DNA from: Halieaceae bacterium | Lineage (GTDB): Bacteria > Pseudomonadota > Gammaproteobacteria > Pseudomonadales > Halieaceae | Length of the DNA stretch: 10,962 nucleotides | Direction of reading: 5' to 3' | Assembly: GCA_018666295.1 (NCBI GenBank) | Contig: JABIZW010000210.1 | Location: 1-10,962 of the forward strand | Shown here: positions 5,425 to 10,962 of the stretch, one piece after another | Layout of the letters: every line of letters begins with the position of its first letter | Position numbering within the stretch: position 1 is the first letter of the stretch | Program-made: the position numbers and the translations under genes | The notes under the pieces: generated by a model | The model's input: the letters and a program-made list of their open reading frames with translations, nothing else | Told to the model about the DNA's origin: nothing | Databases searched by the model: none

Positions 5425-7122
5425 TCAACCGTCAATAGGCGCCGAATTACACAATTGCAGTACATACTCATTACCCGCCTCAGTTTCTGACTGTTTGATG
5501 AGGCTCGTTCCTGAGTACTGCAAACAAGTAAGGAGTGCTTGACGTGTCACACCGTCGGTCACGGGCAGTCGGCCCTGTTCTGTCGTCGTCACAGACTGCG
5601 CGTTCAGAGACATATCACCCCAACCTACCCCCGTGTCACTAATCCGTAAAAACGCACAGGTTTGTCCTGCCACTTTTTCCGACCACAACGAAACCTCTAT
5701 CGCACCATCGTCCGTACCCTCTGACGACAAAAAAATCGCCGCTATAACAGCTGTGTGGATGCTGCTTGGGAAGCCTTTGATCTGTTTAGGTAAGTCCTCA
5801 GAAACAAACAATTTAGTGTCTATTGACGAGTCTAGGGTTGAGACATCCAAGACCATCTGGGCAAGCTCTGCAACCTCTTGCAGATCAACTCCAGGCGAAT
5901 CCTGAGACGCGGTCAGATTATCTGGGGGTTGCTGAAGAATCAGCGTATTGAGCCTCAGCTGAGCCTGCATGAATTCGTTAATGGCCAAATCAAAGTAGCG
6001 TCGGTTTCCCTGAGGTATGTCTTCAGCCCGCATGGCAAACGTGAAGCGGCTCATGACGTCCAAGTGTGCCGAGAGGACCTCATGTATGGACCCATTGAGC
6101 GAGTCTTTGTCCGACATAGAGCGAGAGAAAGAATCCTGCAGCGACTCATTTTGCTGCCGGTAGCGGAAATAGCTCAATATCGTGACGAGCAGCAGCAACG
6201 CCAAACCCGCTGGCATTAACCTAAGCCAAATCGGCTCTTGTGCCAAAGTGGATGTGCGTGCAGCACGATAAACGTCACTGGGCTGAAAGATGGTGTACGT
6301 CAGATCATTTGCACTTGCGTAGTTATAGTTCGAGCGGTATTGAACGGGCTCAGATAATGTCGCTGTGTTGCAGTCTAACGAGCCGACGCCTACCTCCCAT
6401 ACCGAAAGACAGGCTTCAGTTTTTTTGTCGATACTGATGATACGAAGCGGTGTTGCACCACCCGACATTTGTTGACCAATAAGGTCAACACTCCGATTTA
6501 AGTCTGAAAACCCAATTCGAAACGCAAGAAACCAACTGGAAAGATTCTCGTCACCCTGCAAAATAAGTTGAGCATCAAAAAGAACCGTCTGGGGAGTGCC
6601 GATTAACAGTAAATCATCAGGCGAGGTGACCTGCGATATCGTCGAGGCTTGATCAAAAAGTTCTGCCTGAGAAACATTCACGTGTGCGAAAAGCTTCGAA
6701 TCGGAGACATCGACGCCCACAAGGTTGGTCTGTGTGGGGTAGCGACCTCGCAGAATCAGTTGTTGGCTGGGAGTGGACTCAACCAAGTAAGCCTCAAAAA
6801 AGTCGTAGCGCGAATTGCGCAACGAGAACCCGAGTTCTCCGAGGGTCTCATCCAATCGTTCAAATCGCGCCGCATCGGTTTCCAGCGCTTGAACATCTGA
6901 CACACTGTGTAAGGAATACATGAGTGCTGTTCGAACGTCGCGCCCTAATAGATCGCGCATACCCTCTCGCCGCGATCCGTCCGCCACGAAGCCCAGCCGG
7001 AACTGCTCTTCAACAGCCTGCTGTGCGACAAATGACCGAGAAGTGGCATCCCAGACCAAGAAAACAAAAAGCGTCACGGGGACGATCAAAAGCCAATTTG
7101 AGAAACGACCAGAATTAATCAT
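5425..7122 (-). CDS. Membrane sensor with degenerate histidine-kinase-like cytoplasmic region
   Basis: A 565-residue protein. Helix 1 (~8-25) and helix 2 (~298-317) flank a ~270-residue periplasmic domain with two cysteines (238, 251) that could form a disulfide. After helix 2 comes a helical linker (~320-345), then a dimerisation-like segment with His347-Glu348 (SIHEVLSAHLDVMSRF) and a second helix near 373-396. The C-terminal ~412-558 follows the layout of a HATPase_c domain: LQEVAELAQMVLDV, a short strand/helix with SSIHTAVIAAIFLSSEG where the N box should be, DTGVGWG (496-502, G1 box), then a tail ending YVLQLC. The N-box asparagine and a clear G2 GxGxG are absent, so ATP binding or catalysis may be lost. 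No response regulator is adjacent. Start ATG at 7122 has a weak ribosome-binding site. It is a histidine-kinase relative or pseudokinase; the ligand is unknown. Confidence 0.7.
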   Translation of the reverse strand: MINSGRFSNWLLIVPVTLFVFLVWDATSRSFVAQQAVEEQFRLGFVADGSRREGMRDLLGRDVRTALMYSLHSVSDVQALETDAARFERLDETLGELGFSLRNSRYDFFEAYLVESTPSQQLILRGRYPTQTNLVGVDVSDSKLFAHVNVSQAELFDQASTISQVTSPDDLLLIGTPQTVLFDAQLILQGDENLSSWFLAFRIGFSDLNRSVDLIGQQMSGGATPLRIISIDKKTEACLSVWEVGVGSLDCNTATLSEPVQYRSNYNYASANDLTYTIFQPSDVYRAARTSTLAQEPIWLRLMPAGLALLLLVTILSYFRYRQQNESLQDSFSRSMSDKDSLNGSIHEVLSAHLDVMSRFTFAMRAEDIPQGNRRYFDLAINEFMQAQLRLNTLILQQPPDNLTASQDSPGVDLQEVAELAQMVLDVSTLDSSIDTKLFVSEDLPKQIKGFPSSIHTAVIAAIFLSSEGTDDGAIEVSLWSEKVAGQTCAFLRISDTGVGWGDMSLNAQSVTTTEQGRLPVTDGVTRQALLTCLQYSGTSLIKQSETEAGNEYVLQLCNSAPIDG

Positions 7123-7293
7123 TAGATCACTAAAGCAATATTAACGAAGTAACTCCAGCGCGCATTGCCTCAAAACGCTAAGGAATTCACCGAATCCGGC
7201 ACGATGGACACTAGCAGAAAAAAGGTGCGGGCGACATGTGCCACTGCACAGTAACGAGTCAGGGAGAGTGCGACCCGAAATGCTAAAGCGCGA

Positions 7294-7530
7294 TTAGCGC
7301 CACGGAAAAATCATCGCGCGACCACTTGCCTTCTTCAATCCAAAGGCAACAGCCAGCCACACAAGAACAATCAAATAAGTGTCTGAAATGAGATCAACAG
7401 ACCAAATAAGGTCCGAGTCCAACGGTGGGCGCCAAGCCGATAAGACGAACAGATAGGTAATCGGCAAAAACTTAAGCAGCCCCGCAAGCGCAAGGGTAAA
7501 ATTCAGCCAGGCTATTATTTTTAATGCCAA
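7294..7530 (-). CDS. Small hydrophobic membrane protein, unknown family
   Basis: About 78 residues with two likely membrane helices, IIAWLNFTLALAGLLKFLP near the N-terminus and TYLIVLVWLAVAFGLKK near the C-terminus. Between them lies a more polar stretch with a Pro-Pro and an Asp-Ser-Asp. I prefer TTG at 7530 because GAGGAG at 7545-7540 then has 9-nt spacing; the in-frame TTG at 7539 would abut that site and is too close. The frame cannot extend beyond a TGA at 7560-7558. The ending (GLKKASGRAMIFPWR) is basic and presumably cytoplasmic. It is divergent from the 50-residue ORF across a ~135-bp gap. No family was recognised; the good ribosome-binding site and hydrophobic pattern argue that it is real. 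Confidence 0.55.
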   Translation of the reverse strand: MALKIIAWLNFTLALAGLLKFLPITYLFVLSAWRPPLDSDLIWSVDLISDTYLIVLVWLAVAFGLKKASGRAMIFPWR

Positions 7531-7665
7531 CGCTCCCAACTCCTCGATTGTGTGCCGTCACAGTGGCTAAGCCTGCAAGTAACTTGACTAGAGAAAGTCT
7601 CATGCTCAGTGTCATACTCACCGAACTAAAACCGGTGCCACCTTGGACGCAATGTAAGATGAAAT

Positions 7666-7818
7666 ATGAGTAAGGACAAATTCAGACCCCCGCAAGGGTT
7701 TTTTATCGGGATGGGAATCACCTTCGGTGCAGTGCTTTTCGTGCTCACTCAAGAAGCCGTCTGGATTGGTGTAGGGATTGCAATAGGCGCAGCACGCGAG
7801 CTACGCCACAAGCCTTAA
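7666..7818 (+). CDS. 50-residue glycine-rich single-helix membrane protein
   Basis: A short frame, ATG at 7666 to TAA at 7816-7818, encodes MSKDKFRPPQGFFIGMGITF, then a GAVLFVLTQEAVWIGVGIAIGAA segment, then a basic RELRHKP tail. The polar N-terminus, small-residue-rich helices (GxxxG-like GMGITFG and GVGIAIGAA) and basic end look like a genuine small inner-membrane protein. It sits 45 nt before the AGCS symporter gene on the same strand, so the two may share a transcript. The ribosome-binding site is weak (TAAGATGA). Function unknown. Confidence 0.5.
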   Translation: MSKDKFRPPQGFFIGMGITFGAVLFVLTQEAVWIGVGIAIGAARELRHKP

Positions 7819-7863
7819 TTACCGCGTTTACAAATTTTAAATCATGCTTAGGAAGAGAAAATA

Positions 7864-9294
7864 ATGGATACGCTAGCCGCGTCAATTGATGCATTCATGG
7901 CGCCTCTGGCGAGCGCTTTATCCAGTTTCGTTTTTTTTGCCATCCCTCTATTCGGGCAAGATGTGCCTCTCGTGGTGCTGTGGCTTGCGATCGGTGCCTT
8001 GTTTTTTACTTTCTACCTTCGATTTATCAATATTCGCGGGTTTTGGCTGGCGTTTCGGCACGTCAGAGGGGACTTTAAAGACCCCTCTGCTGAGGGTGAA
8101 ATCAGTCACTTTCGAGCGCTTGCAACCGCTATATCGGGCACCGTTGGCGTGGGCAACATTGGCGGCGTTGCAGTCGCCATTAGTCTCGGCGGCGCAGGCG
8201 CAGCGTTTTGGCTATTCGTCGCAGGCTTTTTATCCATGTCCACAAAACTGATTGAATGCACCTTGGGTGTGAAATACCGGCGCGTTCATCCAGACGGTAC
8301 CGTATCGGGTGGTCCAATGTACTATCTCGACGCCTATTTTAAAGAGCGCCATTGGCCAAAAGTCGGACGGAGCCTCGGAATGCTCTACGCGCTCGCACTC
8401 GTGGTGGGCTGCTTTGGCGTGGGCAACATGTTTCAGTCCAATCAAGCCTATCAACAGATGCTGGTGATCACCGGTGGCGAGGCCAGTTTCCTCGTCGATT
8501 ACTCCTTAGCCTTTGGGATTGTCCTGGCTGCCATTGTCGGCATGGTCATTATTGGGGGCATCACATCGATTGCACGCGCGGCGGCGATCATCGTTCCCTT
8601 TATGGCGGGCATCTATATTTTAGGCTGCTTGGTCATCATCAGTATGAGCTGGGAGAATATTCCCGCGGCTATTGCGAGCGCCGTGTCCGGTGCCTTTGGC
8701 AGCGACGCCATGGCGGGTGGGGCGCTGGGCGCGTTGATCATCGGCTTCCAACGCGCACTATTTTCCAATGAGGCCGGTTTGGGCTCTGCATCCATCGCAC
8801 ACTCTGCGGTGAAAACGAAAGAGCCAGCATCCGAGGGGCTCGTTGGATTACTCGAGCCCTTTATCGACACTGTGGTGGTACTCACATTGAGCTCGCTGGT
8901 CATCCTAACAACCGCGGTTCCGAATGGACTAATGGGTGGTGAACTTGCAGGTATCGAGCTCACGTCAGCAGCCTTTGCCTATCACTTGCCTTGGGCTCCC
9001 TACCTTATTGCCTGCGCGGCCGTACTATTCGCCTTCTCAACCGCATTGGCGTGGTCGTATTACGGGCTCACTGCATGGAATTACTTAGTGGGTATTGGCA
9101 AGTGGCGCACCATTGCCTTCCAAGCAACTTTTCTTACGTTTTTTGCGCTCGGATGCGTGCTCGAGTTGAGGGCCGTACTCGACTTCTCCGATGCGATGAT
9201 CTTCCTCATCGCGATACCCAATCTCATTGCGCTTTACCTTTTTGCACCCATGGTGAAACGCGAGGTTGAAAGCTACCTGCAAGAGGCCACGTAA
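7864..9294 (+). CDS. AGCS family alanine/glycine:cation (Na+) symporter
   Basis: A 476-residue, very hydrophobic protein with about ten or eleven helices. Family hallmarks are present: AISGTVGVGNIGGVAVAIS (89-107) followed by GGAGAAFW (109-116), GTVSGGPMYYL (145-155), GNMFQSNQ (187-194), ALFSNEAGLGSASIAHSA (298-315) and AFSTALAWSYYG (390-401). These blocks line the substrate and sodium sites in the AGCS (sodium:alanine symporter) family, so Na+-coupled uptake of alanine, glycine or a similar small amino acid is likely; exact specificity cannot be read here. ATG at 7864 follows AGGAAGAGA at a usable spacing. The stop TAA (9292-9294) directly abuts the stop of the convergent dioxygenase gene, leaving no intergenic base. 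Confidence 0.94.
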   Translation: MDTLAASIDAFMAPLASALSSFVFFAIPLFGQDVPLVVLWLAIGALFFTFYLRFINIRGFWLAFRHVRGDFKDPSAEGEISHFRALATAISGTVGVGNIGGVAVAISLGGAGAAFWLFVAGFLSMSTKLIECTLGVKYRRVHPDGTVSGGPMYYLDAYFKERHWPKVGRSLGMLYALALVVGCFGVGNMFQSNQAYQQMLVITGGEASFLVDYSLAFGIVLAAIVGMVIIGGITSIARAAAIIVPFMAGIYILGCLVIISMSWENIPAAIASAVSGAFGSDAMAGGALGALIIGFQRALFSNEAGLGSASIAHSAVKTKEPASEGLVGLLEPFIDTVVVLTLSSLVILTTAVPNGLMGGELAGIELTSAAFAYHLPWAPYLIACAAVLFAFSTALAWSYYGLTAWNYLVGIGKWRTIAFQATFLTFFALGCVLELRAVLDFSDAMIFLIAIPNLIALYLFAPMVKREVESYLQEAT

Positions 9295-10116
9295 TCAGTA
9301 GGGTTGATCACCCTCACTCACGACACGATGCAGCGCTCGCCTTGCGGGTAAAAAGTCGTTAACTGGCTTGTGTTGAGTGCTGCGATTATCCCATAACACA
9401 ATGCTATTTTGTCGCCAGTTAAAGCGGCAGGTGTGCTCCGGCAGGACGCTATGCTGGTAAAGAAAGCGAAGCACCTCAGAGGACTCCAGTGGCGACAATC
9501 CTTCGATGTGGGCGGTAAACAGCGCATTGACAAAGATGACTTTCCTACCGGTTTCTGGGTGCGTTTGAATGACGCGGTGTCTGACGGGCGGATTCTCTGC
9601 AAGTGCGGTCGCCAACCGCTCACGACCACCTGGCTCCGCTAGACTCTCCTTAAATCCGTGTGAAAAGTCATGAACCGCGACCAACGGCTCAAGGTAACGC
9701 TTCATACCCTCAGACAGCGAGTCATACGCCGAGGTCATGCTGGCAAAGAGCGTGTCGCCACCCACTTCAGGAATGGTAATGCCGCGGAGCACCGTCACAG
9801 ATGGCGGGTGCTGACGGAACGTCATATCGGAGTGCCAAACCTCAATTTTAGAGGGATTTTCGGGGGTGCTCTCCAACAACATAACTTCGGGAATATTGTC
9901 GACGGTGCCGTAGGCTGGGTGTGTCTGAAGTGGTCCAAAAAGTCTTGCCAAATCGCGCTGTTCAGTCGGTGACAATGACTGGTCTCTTAAGAACAACACT
10001 TCGTGCTCGTTCAGCAGCTCGCGAATAACATTAATACTGCCGTCGGCTAAAGCCGCACTCACATCGAGCTGAGACACCGACGCGCCCAATGCGCCTGAAA
10101 CTCTTGAAACCTTCAT
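9295..10116 (-). CDS. TauD/TfdA family Fe(II)/2-oxoglutarate dioxygenase
   Basis: A 273-residue protein, close to E. coli TauD (283), with the jelly-roll iron site: His95-x-Asp97 in WHSDMTF, His249 in WDNRSTQHK, and the 2-oxoglutarate-binding Arg264 in ALHRVV. Other matching blocks are VLFLRDQSLSPTEQ, GGDTLF and THPETGRKVIFVN. The enzyme should couple 2-oxoglutarate decarboxylation to substrate hydroxylation, as TauD does for taurine; the substrate here is unknown, and no sulfonate transporter lies in the window. I chose ATG at 10116 because it gives an N-terminus like TauD. An in-frame GTG at 10134 would add six residues, and a TAG upstream closes the frame. It probably follows the DUF2237 gene in one transcript. 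It is convergent with the symporter, with stops touching. Confidence 0.9.
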   Translation of the reverse strand: MKVSRVSGALGASVSQLDVSAALADGSINVIRELLNEHEVLFLRDQSLSPTEQRDLARLFGPLQTHPAYGTVDNIPEVMLLESTPENPSKIEVWHSDMTFRQHPPSVTVLRGITIPEVGGDTLFASMTSAYDSLSEGMKRYLEPLVAVHDFSHGFKESLAEPGGRERLATALAENPPVRHRVIQTHPETGRKVIFVNALFTAHIEGLSPLESSEVLRFLYQHSVLPEHTCRFNWRQNSIVLWDNRSTQHKPVNDFLPARRALHRVVSEGDQPY

Positions 10117-10252
10117 CCAGCCCCCAATTTTCACGAACCGCCGCGCTCTCGCGTACGCCTAGTGTTGTCGGATAAAAAACCCGATTCGTGGGGACGAGGC
10201 TACCAGTTGGATCGCTTGTAAGGCCATCCTCCAAAACAACTATGCGCTCCTC

Positions 10253-10642
10253 TCACACGAGGTCTAAGGCGTAAGGCTTAAGCACGTCAAGCGGGATGGC
10301 CCTCAAGGTCACAATGTTAGTTGCCCTTAGGTACAGTTTGGGTGCCTTTCCGGCTCGATGCGCTTGTTCCCACCTCAGAGCACACAAACACCATCGGTTC
10401 CCCTCGACGAGTCCAGGGAAACCGTGCTCAGGACGCGGTGTACTCAGGTCATTACCGGCCAACGCGGAGTACTCAAGAAACGTCGAAGTCATCAAAGCGC
10501 AAACCGTGTGTGTGCCCAGGTCGTTTGGGCCCGTATTACAGTGTCCGTCACGATAAAAACCCGTCACCGGGTCATTACAGCAGAGCTCTATAGGCTCCCC
10601 AAAAACGTTTTGCTGTGACTTAGGCATTCGTTCAGCCTTCAC
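10253..10642 (-). CDS. DUF2237 family cysteine-containing protein
   Basis: A 129-residue protein with the full DUF2237 signature: NVFGEPIELCC near the start, then PVTGFYRDGHCNTGPNDLG, VCALMT, GNDLSTPRPEHGFPGL, NRWCLCALRWEQA and a C-terminal LRATN segment. Conserved cysteines are at 21, 22, 35, 48, 85 and 87. It is a soluble cytoplasmic protein by sequence; the biochemical role of the family is not established. The start is GTG at 10642, fixed by an almost perfect AAGGAGGTGA Shine-Dalgarno sequence at 10655-10646. An ATG two bases upstream is out of frame and meets TGA at once. The gene lies about 135 nt before the TauD-type gene on the same strand. Three TGYTCTG motifs sit just upstream. Confidence 0.92.
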   Translation of the reverse strand: MKAERMPKSQQNVFGEPIELCCNDPVTGFYRDGHCNTGPNDLGTHTVCALMTSTFLEYSALAGNDLSTPRPEHGFPGLVEGNRWCLCALRWEQAHRAGKAPKLYLRATNIVTLRAIPLDVLKPYALDLV

Positions 10643-10658
10643 ATCTCACCTCCTTCTA

Positions 10659-10691
10659 TGCTCTGGTTATGTTCTGGAACCTTGTTCTGAA
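10659..10691. promoter_or_regulatory. Three near-identical TGYTCTG motifs upstream of the DUF2237 gene
   Basis: TGCTCTGGT (10659-10667), TGTTCTGGA (10670-10678) and TGTTCTGAA (10683-10691) lie in the same orientation, 11 and 13 bp apart, in the presumed promoter region of the DUF2237 gene. Spacing near one helical turn is what a regulator binding one face of the DNA would need. No obvious -10/-35 pair was identified in the same region, so the regulatory role is tentative. Confidence 0.35.
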
Positions 10692-10788
10692 GCCAGCACT
10701 AAATGATGACTTATCAGCAGTCGCGGACACACCCATTGATTACGGATCGCACCGTTAGCGCAGGCAAAAAAACCGCAAACACCTGTAG

Positions 10789-10962
10789 CTAAACCCACAA
10801 AATACGTATGCCAACGATGAGCACAAGCAATCCTGTCAACTCGGCGATACGTTGATTCGCGACACCCTCGATCACAAATCGACCGCCTAAGATACCGCCA
10901 ACCGCGACTGCCAGCAGTAAGGGCGCGCCGTAAGCACCCGCTAAGATCACCGCCTCGGATCC
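10789..10962 (-). CDS. C-terminal part of a multi-pass membrane protein (5' end outside window)
   Basis: An open minus-strand frame enters from the right edge and stops at TAG (10791-10789), giving 57 residues. It shows a glycine-rich hydrophobic helix (ILAGAYGAPLLLAVAVGGIL), a short polar link with RFVIEGVANQRIAELT, and a last helix ending GLLVLIVGIRILWV. A helix of the form GLLVLIVGIRIL close to the C-terminus after an Arg-Ile-Ala-Glu turn resembles the endings of MntP/LysE-type exporters. The fragment is too short to assign, and this is only a hint. Confidence 0.55.
   Translation of the reverse strand, partial: GSEAVILAGAYGAPLLLAVAVGGILGGRFVIEGVANQRIAELTGLLVLIVGIRILWV

Noticed and set aside
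7281..7300. Inverted repeat GCTAA...TTAGC near the end of the small membrane protein gene
   Set aside because: Only 5 bp of stem and no T-run on the minus strand, so it is not a convincing terminator.
7540..7665. TTGACT at about 7582-7587 as the -35 of a promoter for the 50-codon ORF
   Set aside because: The best -10 candidate (CATACT) is about 23 bp away, too far for a normal sigma-70 spacer.
10031..10234. 67-codon minus-strand frame starting TTG at 10234, bridging the DUF2237-TauD gap
   Set aside because: GAGGAG occurs about 12 nt upstream, but the start is TTG, the frame overlaps the dioxygenase 5' end by over 80 bases, and the product has no recognisable family pattern. Conservation analysis would be needed to revive it.
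10296..10618. Three plus-strand frames across 10296-10618
   Set aside because: They are shadows of the DUF2237 gene, whose frame has clear family motifs.
10763..10772. A-run (T-run on minus strand) after the rightmost membrane protein as a terminator
   Set aside because: No GC-rich hairpin precedes the T-run on the minus strand.
10957..10962. Window ends exactly on GGATCC
   Set aside because: It may be a cloning or clone-end boundary or chance; it carries no biological information.

Overview
This window reads as a compact piece of a gammaproteobacterial chromosome. The partial ypjD followed by a corB-type gene is the same pair seen in E. coli, queA and tgt align closely with the E. coli proteins in length and motifs, and the tRNA-Leu(CAA) resembles E. 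coli leuX. Base composition is near 50% GC by eye, and the gene mix (AGCS-type symporter, TauD-type dioxygenase, acidic low-complexity protein) suits a marine gammaproteobacterium. That last point is inference, and I cannot name a genus.

Layout. Positions 1-1644 (+) hold the 3' end of ypjD and a full-length corB/CNNM-type membrane protein. Positions 1649-4499 (-) hold a four-gene run read right to left: an acidic repeat protein with its own terminator, queA, tgt, and a DUF1289 gene overlapping tgt by 4 nt. queA and tgt are two enzymes of queuosine tRNA modification. A tRNA-Leu(CAA) with a recognisable promoter lies at 4604-4744 (+). It is followed by a small secreted DUF2147-like protein ending in four Pro-Glu-Ala repeats (4901-5296, +). 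A large minus-strand gene (5425-7122) encodes a two-helix membrane sensor with a histidine-kinase-like but degenerate cytoplasmic part. Then come a small membrane protein (-), a divergent 50-residue membrane ORF (+) and an AGCS-family amino-acid:cation symporter (+). The symporter stop codon directly abuts that of a minus-strand TauD/TfdA dioxygenase. Upstream of the dioxygenase on the same strand lies a DUF2237 gene with a near-perfect Shine-Dalgarno sequence. The window ends inside the 3' part of another minus-strand membrane protein.

No gene-free stretch exceeds about 200 bases. I see no transposase, integrase, CRISPR array, phage gene, toxin-antitoxin pair or defence system, and no clear new multi-gene system. 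The points most worth a second look are the orphan degenerate sensor kinase, the decapeptide-repeat acidic protein placed before queA, the three TATACTCC boxes between that gene and the tRNA, and the DUF1289 gene sitting downstream of tgt where yajC-secDF is found in E. coli.
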